A stretch of DNA of 48,963 nt from an uncultured Ruminococcus sp. (GCA_902799245.1 CADBZY010000030.1:1-48963); one strand, 5' to 3'; positions 24,767 to 34,852 are shown, counted from the stretch's first letter. Made by a program: numbers and translations. Notes: generated from the sequence alone by a model not told the origin.

Positions 24767-25939
24767 ATGGATTATCAGGCTGAATCATTAAAAAAACATT
24801 ATGAATGGAAGGGCAAGATTGAAGTTGTCACACGCTGCCCTGTTGAGACAAGCGAGGATCTTTCGCTTGCTTATACGCCCGGCGTCGCAAAGCCCTGTCT
24901 TGAAATTCAAAAGGACATCAACAAGAGCTATGATCTCACGCGCCGTTCTAATTTAGTTGCCGTCATCACGGACGGTTCTGCGGTACTGGGCTTAGGCAAC
25001 ATCGGTCCGGAAGCAGGTATGCCGGTTATGGAAGGTAAATGCGCGCTTTTCAAGAAATTCGGAGACGTGGACGCTATTCCGCTCTGCATCCGTTCCAACG
25101 ACGTGGATACTATTGTGAACACAGTTGCACTCATCGCTGGCAGCTTCGGAGGCGTCAATTTAGAGGACATTTCCGCACCGCGATGCTTTGAGATCGAACG
25201 CAGACTCAAGAAAATCTGCGACATTCCTATCTTCCACGATGATCAGCACGGCACAGCGGTCTGTGTTGCCGCAGCGATGATCAATGCTTGCAGACTCACT
25301 GGCAAGCAGCCGGGCGATTTGAAGATCGCTGTCAACGGCGCGGGTGCGGCAGCCATTGCTGTTACCAAGCTGTTGCTCACACTTGGGGTGAAGGAAGTCA
25401 TTATGTGCAACAGCAAGGGGATTATCTGTGAAGGCGACGAACGTCTCAACAGTGAGCAGGCATACATGGCGACCGTCACAAACCTCGGACACATAAAAGG
25501 CTCACTGAAAGATGCGGTGGTGGGAGCCAACGTATTCATCGGCCTTTCCGCGCCGAATGTTCTTACCGGAGAGATGGTTTCGACGATGGCAGAAGGCGCG
25601 ATGGTCTTTGCTATGGCGAATCCCAATCCGGAGATCATGCCCGATGTGGCAAAGGCGGCCGGTGCGGCAGTCGTCGGTACGGGACGCAGCGATTTCCCGA
25701 ACCAGATCAACAACGTGCTTGCTTTCCCGGGAATTTTCCGCGGCGCGTTGGATGTGCGGGCCTCCGACATCAACGACGAGATGAAGGTTGCCGCTGCCTA
25801 CGCTATTGCCGGCATTATCGAAGACAGAGAACTCTCTCCGGAGTACATCATTCCAAGCGCACTTGACAAAAGAGTCGTGGAAAAGGTATCAAAAGCAGTG
25901 TCAGAAGCCGCCGTGAAGTCAGGCGTAGCAAGAATTTAG
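24767..25939 (+). CDS. NAD(P)-dependent malic enzyme
   Basis: A 390-residue enzyme that decarboxylates malate to pyruvate, yielding NAD(P)H. Seen: AYTPGVAKPC (35-44), TDGSAVLGLGNIGPEAGMPV (68-87) with the catalytic lysine region MEGKCALFKKF, the metal-binding stretch FHDDQHGTA (about 157-165), and the Rossmann motif NGAGAAAIAV (about 187-196). The length fits the short bacterial form without a phosphotransacetylase domain. ATG 24767 is chosen over a TTG seven codons earlier because it follows AAGGGA. Cofactor choice cannot be settled by eye. Single gene with its own promoter. Confidence 0.96.
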   Translation: MDYQAESLKKHYEWKGKIEVVTRCPVETSEDLSLAYTPGVAKPCLEIQKDINKSYDLTRRSNLVAVITDGSAVLGLGNIGPEAGMPVMEGKCALFKKFGDVDAIPLCIRSNDVDTIVNTVALIAGSFGGVNLEDISAPRCFEIERRLKKICDIPIFHDDQHGTAVCVAAAMINACRLTGKQPGDLKIAVNGAGAAAIAVTKLLLTLGVKEVIMCNSKGIICEGDERLNSEQAYMATVTNLGHIKGSLKDAVVGANVFIGLSAPNVLTGEMVSTMAEGAMVFAMANPNPEIMPDVAKAAGAAVVGTGRSDFPNQINNVLAFPGIFRGALDVRASDINDEMKVAAAYAIAGIIEDRELSPEYIIPSALDKRVVEKVSKAVSEAAVKSGVARI

Positions 25940-26032
25940 CTCACAAATCACCTTATCCTTTAAGCAGATTGTTTTCGGCATATTGTTTAACCGTAGTTTA
26001 CAAATAATTTTGCAAAAAGTAAAAATAATTTG

Positions 26033-26061
26033 TTGACAGACGCATCATTTCAATATATACT
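26033..26061 (+). promoter_or_regulatory. Promoter of the SH3-domain lysozyme gene
   Basis: TTGACA, 17 bases, TATACT, 67 bases before the ATG. Strong housekeeping match. Confidence 0.8.
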
Positions 26062-26128
26062 ATAAAGAGGATTATAATTTGTTTGAAATGTCATTATTAC
26101 TTTTCAAGTGAAAGGGGCTAATTCAAGA

Positions 26129-29100
26129 ATGAGTGTAAAAAAGATCGCTGCGGTTTTTGTGGCAGCGGCGATAATCGGTTCGGCTACATACTCATTGACC
26201 GACAGTTTCATTCTGGATGACGTTGTAAAGGTATCCGCTGCTTCCTCCCTGCGCCGGAATTCCACCGGCAGTGAAGTGACAAAGCTGCAGAACAATCTCA
26301 TAAAACTGAATTATCTGAAAAGTGGTTCCGCTACCGGTAAATATGATTCCGCAACCGAAAGCGCCGTCAAAAAGTTCCAGACCGATTACAGTCTGGATGC
26401 GGACGGCGTAGCCGGCACAAAGACGCTCAGTCTCATATCCGCTATTGTCAGCGGAGAAGTGCAAGTTATCGCGGTTAAAGCCACCCTGCTTAACGTACGT
26501 TATACCGCTTCACCAAACGGTAAGCTGCTTACTACGGTAAAAAACGGACAGGTTTTTACCGTCGAAGGCGAAGCAACCGAGAATGACGGCACCAAGTGGT
26601 ATAAGATCAAGACCAAATACGGCTCGGGTTATGTCTGTGCAGACTATGTGGAGGTTAAGAACAACGCATCCAGCACGGTTCCCTCCTCCTCAAAGGGCAT
26701 TATCAAAGTCACCGGAAGCGTGCTGAATGTCCGTCAGAGTGCGAGCATATCCTCCAAAAAGCTCTATACCGTTAAGATGGGGCAGACCTACTACTACACT
26801 GAAGTGAAAAACGTCTCCGGTGAAACATGGTATCACATTAACGTAAACAAGACTGTCAACGGATGGGTACTCGGCAAATGGGCAACGCCGATTGAGTCAA
26901 CGGAAGAAGGAACTTCCTCTCAGACCAGCGGTAAACTAAAGGTTATCGTACCCATCCTTCAGGTGCGCCAGAAGACTAGCACCACCTCTAAGCGCCTTTA
27001 CACCACACAGCGAGACGAGGAATACTCCTTCAGCAAGGTGGAGAAGGTTGGCGGCGTCAACTGGTATTACATTAAGGTCAACAGCAGCATCAGCGGCTGG
27101 GTGCTCGGCACAATGGTAAGCGTGATTCCGAAAGAAACCACTGCTGCGACGACAAAAGCCACCACAGCCCCAACATCATCCGATCCCAGCGGCGGAAGCG
27201 TCACCGTCAATGTCGATCAGCTCAATGTCCGTGACGCTGCCGACACATCTGGCAAAAAGCTTGTTGTTGTTAAAAGGAATCAGACCTTTACCTACAGCAA
27301 GTCGCAAAAGACCGACAACGTTGACTGGTATTACATCAAGGTCAATAACTCTATCAGCGGTTGGGTCATGGGTACTTATGTGAAGGTCAAGCCTAATTCC
27401 ACAGTTACGACCGAAGCTACCACCAAGGCAACACAGACTACAAAGACTTCGGAGCCGGTCGGCGGTAAGCTCACCGTCACCGCTGACGCGTTGAATGTAC
27501 GAGAATCCACCACCACATCATCCAAGAAGCTGTTTGTGGTCAAGCAGAACCAGACCTACACCTACAGCGAGTCCAAGAAAGTGGGCAACGACACCTGGTA
27601 CCACATCAAGGTCAACAATTCCATCAGCGGCTGGGTCAACGGCAACTACGTCAAGGCCGTTCCGAATGAGACGGCGTCCACCACCGAGTCGATCAAGGCG
27701 ACACAGAGTACAACGGTTTCCAATACCGGCAGCAATACACTGATTATCATCGCCGACGCCTTGAATGTCCGCGAATCGGCTACCACATCATCCAAAAAGG
27801 TTTTTTTGGCAAAGAACGGACAGAAATATACTTACAGCAAAACACAAGATGTGAGCGGCGACAAATGGTATTTCATTAAGGTCAATAACTCCATCAGTGG
27901 CTGGGTCAAGGGACAATACGTTAAAGTTGAAACTTCTGCCACGACGACCACAACTGCGACAACGACAAAGGCAACAACCACTGCTTCTACAACAAAAGAC
28001 GCATCCACAACGAAGGCGACGACAACCACAAAAGCAACGACAACAACTACAGCTTCCAACCAGAGCAGCAGCGGCAAGCTGACCGTAACAGCCAATCTTC
28101 TCAATGTGAGAAGTGAGGCAACCACTAAATCAAAGATTGTCACCACTGTCAAGAAGGACAAGACCTATTCTTTCACGAATGTCAAGACTGTCAACAACGA
28201 AAAGTGGTATTATATTACCGTCAGCAGTGACAAAAAGGGTTGGGTAAACGGAGGATATGTCACTCTCCAGCAGGCGACCACCACGGCCAAGACGACTGAA
28301 TCCACGACGGCTTCCTCCACAAAGGCAACCACTACAGCGCCCGCAGAAATCAGCGGAAATGTTATCATCGAGGCCAATCTCCTGAATGTGCGTATCGATC
28401 CAGCCTCTACCGCTACGGTAATCGGCACAGTCAAGAAGGACAATATTTATGAATTCACCAAGACAAAATCTGCCGAGGGCATTACGTGGTACTACATCAA
28501 TGTCAGCAATGTTCGCAGCGGATGGGTTATGGGAACCTATGTCAAGGTCCTTGATAATAGCTTGACCGTAAGCACTGCGCCTAAGAGCGGTACTCTCTCC
28601 ATCACGGGAAGTGACATTATTGCCCGCAAGGGTGCAGGCTCCAATTATGATGAGGTCTGCAAACTGAAGAAAGGCGATTCTTACAAGTATACTGACGTCA
28701 AGGACGGCTGGTATCGGATAGTTCTTCCGGACAATAAGACTGGATGGGTTGCTGGCGCTTATGTAAAAACGGTGAATTTTTCCACTTCTGTGTCCACAAC
28801 AGAGTCAACAACTACCTCCACAACCAAAGCTACAACGGTTTCAACGACAGAAACGACCACCACTTCGACCACTGAATCGACAACCGTTTCGACAACCGAA
28901 TCGACAACTGCTTCTACAACAGTTTCCGAAACAACTACTACCGAAAGCACCACAACTGTTCCAACCCAAACCACGACAGGTATCCCCGTGAGTCCCACAG
29001 CAGCGCCGGGTATCACCAAAAATGTGACGTACGGTACCGTCAAGGTCTCCGCCAATAATCTTATCGTACGTAAAGGCCCCGGTTCAAGCTATGCGAAAAT

Positions 29101-30127
29101 CGGCTCTGTTCCCAACGGATCAACGGTTGTCGTTGTCTCCAGAGGCAGCAGCTGGCATCAGATTCAATACGGTTCCGGCACAGGTTATGTCAGCGCGTCA
29201 TGCATAAAGAATATCACAACGAAGACTGAATTGGTTGGTATAAGCTATCTTGACGAGTATATCTACATTAACGTCGGACAGTCTGTCAATTTAGGAAGAA
29301 CCATTAGCGGTTCCACGGTGACTTATTCGTCTTCCGATCCAGCTAAATGTCCTGTTACAAATACGGGCGTTGCATCAGGTGTAAAGGAAGGTCTTTATAC
29401 AATCACTGCAAAGTGCGGCTCCAGTTCCGCTTCCGTCTGCGTAGTTGTTCTTAAGACGGCTAATTCCGATATCAAAACCTATACAATCAGCGAAAATGGC
29501 GTGAAGTTCATTGCTGATTGGGAAGGCGGCGAGACGATACTTCCCAACGGAAGCAAAGTATTTTATCCCTACAAGGATGTTTCCGGCTTCTGGACACTGG
29601 GATACGGACACGCAAAAACCACCACGGCAAGCAAGTCGTGGTCAGAGGAACGCGCTATCGAGGAATTCAACAAGGATATTGAAGCACTTATCGGTGCGGA
29701 TTACAAGCTCACTACAAAGCGTCCCTACCTTACAGAGGAAGCTGCCAAAAAGCTGCTTTACGCAGATATGAAGGATGGAGATTACGTTAATTCCATTAAC
29801 AAATGGGCTGTCAGAAACGGTGTTCAGCTCAATCAGGCGCAGTTTGACGCCCTTGTGTCGTTCTGCTACAATAACGGTTCGTCTATGTGGAACAGTGATT
29901 CCACGAAATTCTATCTTAAATCTGCGATTCTTTCTCACCGTTCCGGCAGCGAAGCGGATCCGAATCAGATCATCGATGGCTTCTGCCGTTACTACAAGTC
30001 GAGCGGAAAAGCATACAAAGGACTTTGGTACCGCAGACGCAATGAGGCTGAGCTTTTCCTCACCGGCGATTACGCAATAGACAGAGAGAACAAATTCAGT
30101 ATTCCGTCCGGCATCAGCTGGTCATAA
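26129..30127 (+). CDS. Secreted cell-wall lysozyme (GH24) with peptidoglycan-binding and ten SH3 domains
   Basis: A 1332-residue exported enzyme. Order: signal/anchor helix (IAAVFVAAAIIGSATYSL, about 5-23); peptidoglycan_binding_1 domain (GSEVTKLQNNLIKLNYLKSG, about 45-110); ten bacterial SH3 domains each with (L/I)-x-V-R near the start and W-Y-x-I-x-V...GWV-x-G near the end, separated by Thr-rich linkers such as TTKATTTTKATTTT; an Ig-like strand domain (TELVGISYLDEYIYINVGQS); then a C-terminal phage-type lysozyme. The lysozyme triad is visible as Glu in DWEGGE, Asp in YKDVSGF and Thr in WTLGYGH. It should cut glycan strands of the wall. Near-identical SH3 copies 4-6 point to recent duplication. 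The start follows AAAGGGG. Confidence 0.92.
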   Translation: MSVKKIAAVFVAAAIIGSATYSLTDSFILDDVVKVSAASSLRRNSTGSEVTKLQNNLIKLNYLKSGSATGKYDSATESAVKKFQTDYSLDADGVAGTKTLSLISAIVSGEVQVIAVKATLLNVRYTASPNGKLLTTVKNGQVFTVEGEATENDGTKWYKIKTKYGSGYVCADYVEVKNNASSTVPSSSKGIIKVTGSVLNVRQSASISSKKLYTVKMGQTYYYTEVKNVSGETWYHINVNKTVNGWVLGKWATPIESTEEGTSSQTSGKLKVIVPILQVRQKTSTTSKRLYTTQRDEEYSFSKVEKVGGVNWYYIKVNSSISGWVLGTMVSVIPKETTAATTKATTAPTSSDPSGGSVTVNVDQLNVRDAADTSGKKLVVVKRNQTFTYSKSQKTDNVDWYYIKVNNSISGWVMGTYVKVKPNSTVTTEATTKATQTTKTSEPVGGKLTVTADALNVRESTTTSSKKLFVVKQNQTYTYSESKKVGNDTWYHIKVNNSISGWVNGNYVKAVPNETASTTESIKATQSTTVSNTGSNTLIIIADALNVRESATTSSKKVFLAKNGQKYTYSKTQDVSGDKWYFIKVNNSISGWVKGQYVKVETSATTTTTATTTKATTTASTTKDASTTKATTTTKATTTTTASNQSSSGKLTVTANLLNVRSEATTKSKIVTTVKKDKTYSFTNVKTVNNEKWYYITVSSDKKGWVNGGYVTLQQATTTAKTTESTTASSTKATTTAPAEISGNVIIEANLLNVRIDPASTATVIGTVKKDNIYEFTKTKSAEGITWYYINVSNVRSGWVMGTYVKVLDNSLTVSTAPKSGTLSITGSDIIARKGAGSNYDEVCKLKKGDSYKYTDVKDGWYRIVLPDNKTGWVAGAYVKTVNFSTSVSTTESTTTSTTKATTVSTTETTTTSTTESTTVSTTESTTASTTVSETTTTESTTTVPTQTTTGIPVSPTAAPGITKNVTYGTVKVSANNLIVRKGPGSSYAKIGSVPNGSTVVVVSRGSSWHQIQYGSGTGYVSASCIKNITTKTELVGISYLDEYIYINVGQSVNLGRTISGSTVTYSSSDPAKCPVTNTGVASGVKEGLYTITAKCGSSSASVCVVVLKTANSDIKTYTISENGVKFIADWEGGETILPNGSKVFYPYKDVSGFWTLGYGHAKTTTASKSWSEERAIEEFNKDIEALIGADYKLTTKRPYLTEEAAKKLLYADMKDGDYVNSINKWAVRNGVQLNQAQFDALVSFCYNNGSSMWNSDSTKFYLKSAILSHRSGSEADPNQIIDGFCRYYKSSGKAYKGLWYRRRNEAELFLTGDYAIDRENKFSIPSGISWS

Positions 30128-30168
30128 TCGATGTCAGGTACATTCTGACGTAAACTTAATATTATTTT

Positions 30169-30220
30169 GCTCCCGTTGAACATCGGCCATGCCTAAATGT
30201 TTAGCGGGAGCTTGTTTTCT
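30169..30220 (+). terminator. Terminator after the lysozyme gene
   Basis: Stem GCTCCCG / CGGGAGC with a 29-base loop, followed by TTGTTTTCTT. Confidence 0.65.
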
Positions 30221-30341
30221 TATAAACATCTGCTAAAATTCATATATCGTACATAAACATCATTTAATAATATGGTAAAATACTATATGATTGTTCATCA
30301 AAGCATGAGCAGAATCTTTTTTAAAGGAATGATTTTTTAAG

Positions 30342-30866
30342 ATGGAAAAGAATCCAATTGTCACCATCGAGATGGAGAACGGCGGCATCATCAAAGCTGA
30401 GCTTTATCCCTCCGGCGCTCCCAACACAGTCAACAATTTTATCAGCCTTGTCAAAAAGGGCTTCTACGACGGACTCATCTTCCACCGCGTGATCAGCGGT
30501 TTCATGATCCAGGGTGGCTGTCCGGACGGCACCGGAATGGGCGGCCCCGGCTACACCATCAAGGGTGAATTCAATCGTAACGGTTTTGAAAACAATCTCC
30601 GGCACAAGCCCGGCGTTCTATCCATGGCGAGAACCAGTCTTCCCAATACCGCCGGCTCCCAGTTCTTCATCATGCACGCCCCTGCTCCTTACCTCGACGG
30701 TCAGTATGCCGCCTTCGGCAAGGTCATTGAGGGTATGGACGTGGTCAACGCCATTGCCGAGACCGAAACCGACCACAACGACAGACCGCTTGCCGAGCAG
30801 AGAATGAAGAAAGTCACCGTCGAGACCTTCGGCGTGGATTATCCCGAGCCTATAAAGTACAGATAA
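30342..30866 (+). CDS. Cyclophilin-type peptidyl-prolyl cis-trans isomerase
   Basis: A 174-residue cytoplasmic prolyl isomerase that helps protein folding. Cyclophilin core blocks are clear: FHRVISGFMIQGGCPDGTGM with the active-site Arg, GGPGYTIKGEF, LSMARTSLPNTAGSQFFIMH and YAAFGKVIEGMDVV. No signal peptide. AAAGGA lies 13 bases before the ATG. The exporter genes follow 18 bases later on the same strand, so it may be co-transcribed, though no functional link is implied. Confidence 0.95.
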   Translation: MEKNPIVTIEMENGGIIKAELYPSGAPNTVNNFISLVKKGFYDGLIFHRVISGFMIQGGCPDGTGMGGPGYTIKGEFNRNGFENNLRHKPGVLSMARTSLPNTAGSQFFIMHAPAPYLDGQYAAFGKVIEGMDVVNAIAETETDHNDRPLAEQRMKKVTVETFGVDYPEPIKYR

Positions 30867-30884
30867 ATTTGAAGGTGAATTAAC

Positions 30885-32594
30885 TTGATCAGAAAATTGC
30901 TTGCGTCGGTCAGGGAATACAAGCGTCCTTCCATACTGTCCTTTCTGTTTATTGTCACAGCCGACCTTGTCAACCGTCTCAAGGGTGATCTGGAAATGAA
31001 ATCGCTTCTTCTCACCGGCGCGCTCTTAGTATTCATGGCGGTGGTCTCGCTTGCCTGCGGAGGTTTCGCGGGGTACGCCAGCGCCAGAGCATCGGCAGGC
31101 TTTGCCAAAAACCTGCGTCACGACGTATTCGACAAGGTGCAGAGCTTTTCCTTTGAGAATATCGATCGGTTCTCGTCATCGTCACTTGTCACGCGTCTGA
31201 CCACCGACATCGCCAACGTGCAGATGTCCTACATGATGATCATCCGCGCCGCCGTTCGTTCGCCGCTGATGTTCCTATTCTCGGTCATCATGGCGTATAT
31301 CATGGGCGGTGCGCTGGCCACTGCGTTTATTGTGGTCATTCCCGTGCTGATCGTGGGATTGCTGATTATCGCCAAAAAAGCTATGCCCGCCTTTCACAGC
31401 GTATTTAAGAAGTACGACAATCTCAACCGTTCGGTGGAGGAAAACGTCCGGGCCATGCGTGTGGTCAAGGGCTTTGCCCGTGAGGAATACGAAAAGAAGA
31501 AGTTCGGCGACGCCGCGGAGGACATCCGCCGCGACTTTACCCGTGCCGAGCGCATTGTCGCAGTCAACCACCCGCTGATGCAGATCTGTCTCTACTTCAA
31601 TATGCTGTTCGTGCTGACCATCGGCGCGAAAATCATCATCACCAGCCGCAGCAGCACTATCGACGTGGGACAAATGTCCGCTATGCTGACCTATGGCTTC
31701 CAGATACTCATGTCGCTCATGATGCTCTCGATGGTTTACGTCATGATCACCATATCGCTTGAATCCATGCGCAGAATCTCCGAGGTGCTGTCGGAGGAAT
31801 CCACCATGACAAATCCCGATTCCCCTGTCACCAAGATCAGGGACGGTTCCATCGACTTCAAAGGCGTGAGCTTCAAATACTCCCGCAAATCAGAGAATTA
31901 CGCTCTTTCCGACGTTGATCTTCACATCGACTCCGGCATGACGGTGGGCATATTAGGCGGTACCGGTTCCAGCAAGTCCACCCTCGTCCAGCTCATTCCA
32001 CGTCTGTACGACGCGACAGAAGGAATCGTTATTGTAGGCGGTGTGGACGTCACTGATTATGACATGACCGCGTTGCGCGACAGCGTCGCCATGGTGCTGC
32101 AAAAGAACCAGCTCTTCTCCGGCACCATCAAGGAAAATCTCCGCTGGGGCAACGAAAACGCCACTGACGAGGAGCTTGTTGAAGCTTGCAAACTTGCACA
32201 GGCGGATGAATTCATCAGGACATTCCCCGACGGATACGACACCTACATCGAGCAGGGCGGCTCCAATGTTTCCGGCGGTCAGAAGCAGCGCATCTGCATT
32301 GCAAGGGCATTGCTCAAAAAGCCGAAAATTCTCATTCTGGACGACTCCACCAGCGCGGTTGACACCAAGACGGATGCGCTGATACGGGAAGGCTTCCGCA
32401 AATACATTCCCGAAACCACCAAGCTGATCATCGCGCAGCGCGTGGCTTCGGTGCAGGACGCCGACATGATCATCCTCATGGACAACGGCAGAATTACATC
32501 CTCCGGCACGCACGAAGAGCTGATGCAATCGGCTCCCATCTACCGCGAGATATACGAGGAACAGACAAACGGGAGGGCGGAAGATGAACAATAA
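30885..32594 (+). CDS. ABC exporter half-transporter with degenerate ATP site
   Basis: A 569-residue exporter subunit: six membrane helices (about 1-310) then an ATPase. TTG start at 30885, after GAAGG. The ATPase deviates at several key positions: Walker A GGTGSSKST (Ser for Gly), Walker B LILDDST (Asp in place of the catalytic Glu), and IAQRV (Gln in place of the switch His); its signature VSGGQKQR is normal. This is the pattern of the non-catalytic half of heterodimeric exporters such as TM287/288 or BmrCD. It overlaps the partner gene by 11 bases. Likely exports drugs, lipids or peptides; substrate unknown. Confidence 0.94.
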   Translation: MIRKLLASVREYKRPSILSFLFIVTADLVNRLKGDLEMKSLLLTGALLVFMAVVSLACGGFAGYASARASAGFAKNLRHDVFDKVQSFSFENIDRFSSSSLVTRLTTDIANVQMSYMMIIRAAVRSPLMFLFSVIMAYIMGGALATAFIVVIPVLIVGLLIIAKKAMPAFHSVFKKYDNLNRSVEENVRAMRVVKGFAREEYEKKKFGDAAEDIRRDFTRAERIVAVNHPLMQICLYFNMLFVLTIGAKIIITSRSSTIDVGQMSAMLTYGFQILMSLMMLSMVYVMITISLESMRRISEVLSEESTMTNPDSPVTKIRDGSIDFKGVSFKYSRKSENYALSDVDLHIDSGMTVGILGGTGSSKSTLVQLIPRLYDATEGIVIVGGVDVTDYDMTALRDSVAMVLQKNQLFSGTIKENLRWGNENATDEELVEACKLAQADEFIRTFPDGYDTYIEQGGSNVSGGQKQRICIARALLKKPKILILDDSTSAVDTKTDALIREGFRKYIPETTKLIIAQRVASVQDADMIILMDNGRITSSGTHEELMQSAPIYREIYEEQTNGRAEDEQ

Positions 32595-34554
32595 GATGAA
32601 AGGCAGGATGCCAGGCAGGATGCCAGGCAAAATTGACGGTAAAATGAAAAGACCGCCCATCAACGGCGGCGGACTCAAGCGCCTCATTTCCATGCTTGTC
32701 AAATCCTATCCCGTACTGCTGCCCGTCACTGCGGGCTGCATTATCCTCTCTTCGATCACCAACGCGCTTCCCGCCATCTTTCAGCAGAAGATCATCGTAG
32801 ATATAGAAACCTACTGGAAGTCGGGGGACTGGTCAGCCGCCTCCAAGGTGATAATGCCCAAGGTACTGATATTGCTGGCGCTGTATATTCTGTCGTGGAT
32901 TGCCATTGTGCTGTACACCCAGTTCATGGCATATATCACACAGGGATTCCTCAACAAGATGCGCATTGCGCTCTTTGAAAAAATGCAGAACCTGCCTATC
33001 CGGTACTTTGACACCAATAAGCACGGCGACATTATGAGCCGTTATACCAACGACATCGACGCGCTGCGGCAGCTCATTTCGCAGGCGCTTCCGACCCTGC
33101 TCCAGACAATCATTCTCATTGTCGCAGTGTTCTTCATCATGCTGTATTACAGCCTGTGGATGACACTGGTGGTCATTTTAGGAATCTTCGGCATCATGTT
33201 TGTCAGCGGAAAGGCAGGCGGCGGTTCTGCCAAGTTCTTCATCCGACAGCAGAAATCCCTTGGCAAGGTGGAGGGATTCGTGCAGGAGATGATGAACGGC
33301 GAGAGAGTCGTCAAGGTCTTCAATCATGAAGAACAGTGCCGTAAGGATTTCGACAAGCTCAATGAAGAACTGTTCAACGACGGATTCAGGGCGCACGCAT
33401 ACGCCAATATCTTAGGCCCGATCATCCAGAACATCGGCAACATCCTTTATGTGCTGCTTGCCGTGGTGGGCGGCGTGCTGCTGCTCGCCAAAGTGCCGAA
33501 CATCGGCATTTCCTCTCTCTTCGCGGGAGCGATAGGGCTTGTCACCATCGACATTCTCATTCCCTTCCTCAACATGGCAAAGCAGTTCACCGGCAATGTC
33601 AACGGACTGGCGCAGCAGGTCAACTCGGTCGCTATGGCCATGGCCGGCGCGGAACGGATTTTCTCTATGATCGATGAGAAGCCCGAGGTGGACGACGGCT
33701 ATGTCACCCTCGTCAATGCGGCGTACGGCAAAGACGGCAGCATTACCGAAACCGAAAAGCACACCGGCCGCTGGGCGTGGAAGCATCCCCACGGCGACGG
33801 CACACTTACCTACACACCGCTGGAAGGACAAGTGGAGCTGCTCGATGTAGATTTCGCCTACGAAGAGGGCAAGACGGTGCTTCACAACATCTCTTTGGCC
33901 GCGAAGCCGGGCGAGAAGATCGCCTTCGTCGGCGCGACCGGTGCGGGCAAGACCACCATCACCAATCTGCTCAACCGTTTCTATGATATTGAGGACGGCA
34001 AAATCCGATACGACAATATCAACATCAACAAGATACGCAAAGCCGACCTTCGCCGTTCGCTGGGGCTGGTGCTGCAGGAAACCAACCTCTTCACCGGCAG
34101 CGTGATGGACAACATCCGTTACGGCAAGCTCGACGCGACCGATGAGGAATGCCGCACAGCCGCCAAACTCGCCGGCGCGGACGATTTCATTTCCCGCCTT
34201 CCCGACGGCTACGACACCATGCTGGAAAACAACGGCGAGAATCTCTCGCAGGGACAGAGACAGCTGATCGCCATTGCCAGAGCCGCTGTCGCAGACCCGC
34301 CTGTGATGATCATGGACGAGGCAACCTCTTCCATTGATACTCACACCGAACAGATTGTGCAGCGCGGCATGGATAAGCTCATGGAGGGAAGAACGGTATT
34401 TGTCATTGCCCACAGGCTTTCCACTGTTAAGAATTCCGACGTCATCATGGTGCTCGACCACGGACGCATTATCGAGCGCGGCACACATGACCAGCTCATC
34501 GACCAGAAGGGGCAGTACTACCGACTCTATACCGGCGCGTTTGAACTGGAATGA
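32584..34554 (+). CDS. ABC exporter half-transporter with catalytic ATP site
   Basis: A 656-residue partner of the 30885 subunit. It opens with a Met/Gly/Lys-rich tail (KMKGRMPGRMPGKIDGKMKR), then six helices (about 45-340), a linker insert of about 50 residues (YGKDGSITETEKHTGRWAWK) and an ATPase with normal Walker A GATGAGKTT (about 452), Walker B MIMDEATS with the catalytic Glu (about 578) and AHRLSTV. Its signature is LSQGQ, with Gln for Gly, as expected where it faces the degenerate site of the partner. So only one of two ATP sites should turn over well. GGGAGG precedes the ATG. A hairpin terminator follows. Confidence 0.95.
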   Translation: MNNKMKGRMPGRMPGKIDGKMKRPPINGGGLKRLISMLVKSYPVLLPVTAGCIILSSITNALPAIFQQKIIVDIETYWKSGDWSAASKVIMPKVLILLALYILSWIAIVLYTQFMAYITQGFLNKMRIALFEKMQNLPIRYFDTNKHGDIMSRYTNDIDALRQLISQALPTLLQTIILIVAVFFIMLYYSLWMTLVVILGIFGIMFVSGKAGGGSAKFFIRQQKSLGKVEGFVQEMMNGERVVKVFNHEEQCRKDFDKLNEELFNDGFRAHAYANILGPIIQNIGNILYVLLAVVGGVLLLAKVPNIGISSLFAGAIGLVTIDILIPFLNMAKQFTGNVNGLAQQVNSVAMAMAGAERIFSMIDEKPEVDDGYVTLVNAAYGKDGSITETEKHTGRWAWKHPHGDGTLTYTPLEGQVELLDVDFAYEEGKTVLHNISLAAKPGEKIAFVGATGAGKTTITNLLNRFYDIEDGKIRYDNININKIRKADLRRSLGLVLQETNLFTGSVMDNIRYGKLDATDEECRTAAKLAGADDFISRLPDGYDTMLENNGENLSQGQRQLIAIARAAVADPPVMIMDEATSSIDTHTEQIVQRGMDKLMEGRTVFVIAHRLSTVKNSDVIMVLDHGRIIERGTHDQLIDQKGQYYRLYTGAFELE

Positions 34555-34659
34555 TTTTTACTAAGTAACAGGAAGGCACGCCTTCTGCAAGGGCGTTGAT
34601 TCCACACGGCAGGAGAAGTCTCCGCTAATTCTTTCTAAGTCAATATTGACACCAGCGTT

Positions 34660-34725
34660 AAGCCGACTGTTTTGAAGACGGACGTTATTTCAACGTCTTT
34701 CAGAAAAAACAGTCGGCTTTTTCAT
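34660..34725 (+). repeat. Dumbbell hairpin element, copy 2 (also a terminator)
   Basis: Perfect 14-base outer stem AAGCCGACTGTTTT (34660-34673) / AAAACAGTCGGCTT (34706-34719), inner stem GACGTT / AACGTC, then TTTTT. It follows the exporter genes and would end their transcript. Nearly the same structure and sequence occurs at 24033-24092 on the other strand. Confidence 0.8.
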
Positions 34726-34852
34726 GGAACACAGTTCATGGGAAAAATTTCATGGAAACAATTATATGAAAATAGTGCAATTGGCACAAATTAGTAAGAA
34801 TATTTTCTCTCGATTAGCATAAATTCCTCACTAAATGTAGTTTTCTTTATGG

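Noticed and set aside
33412-34488. A 358-codon minus-strand open frame
   Set aside because: Shadow of the ABC exporter ATPase region on the other strand; its composition follows from the real codons.
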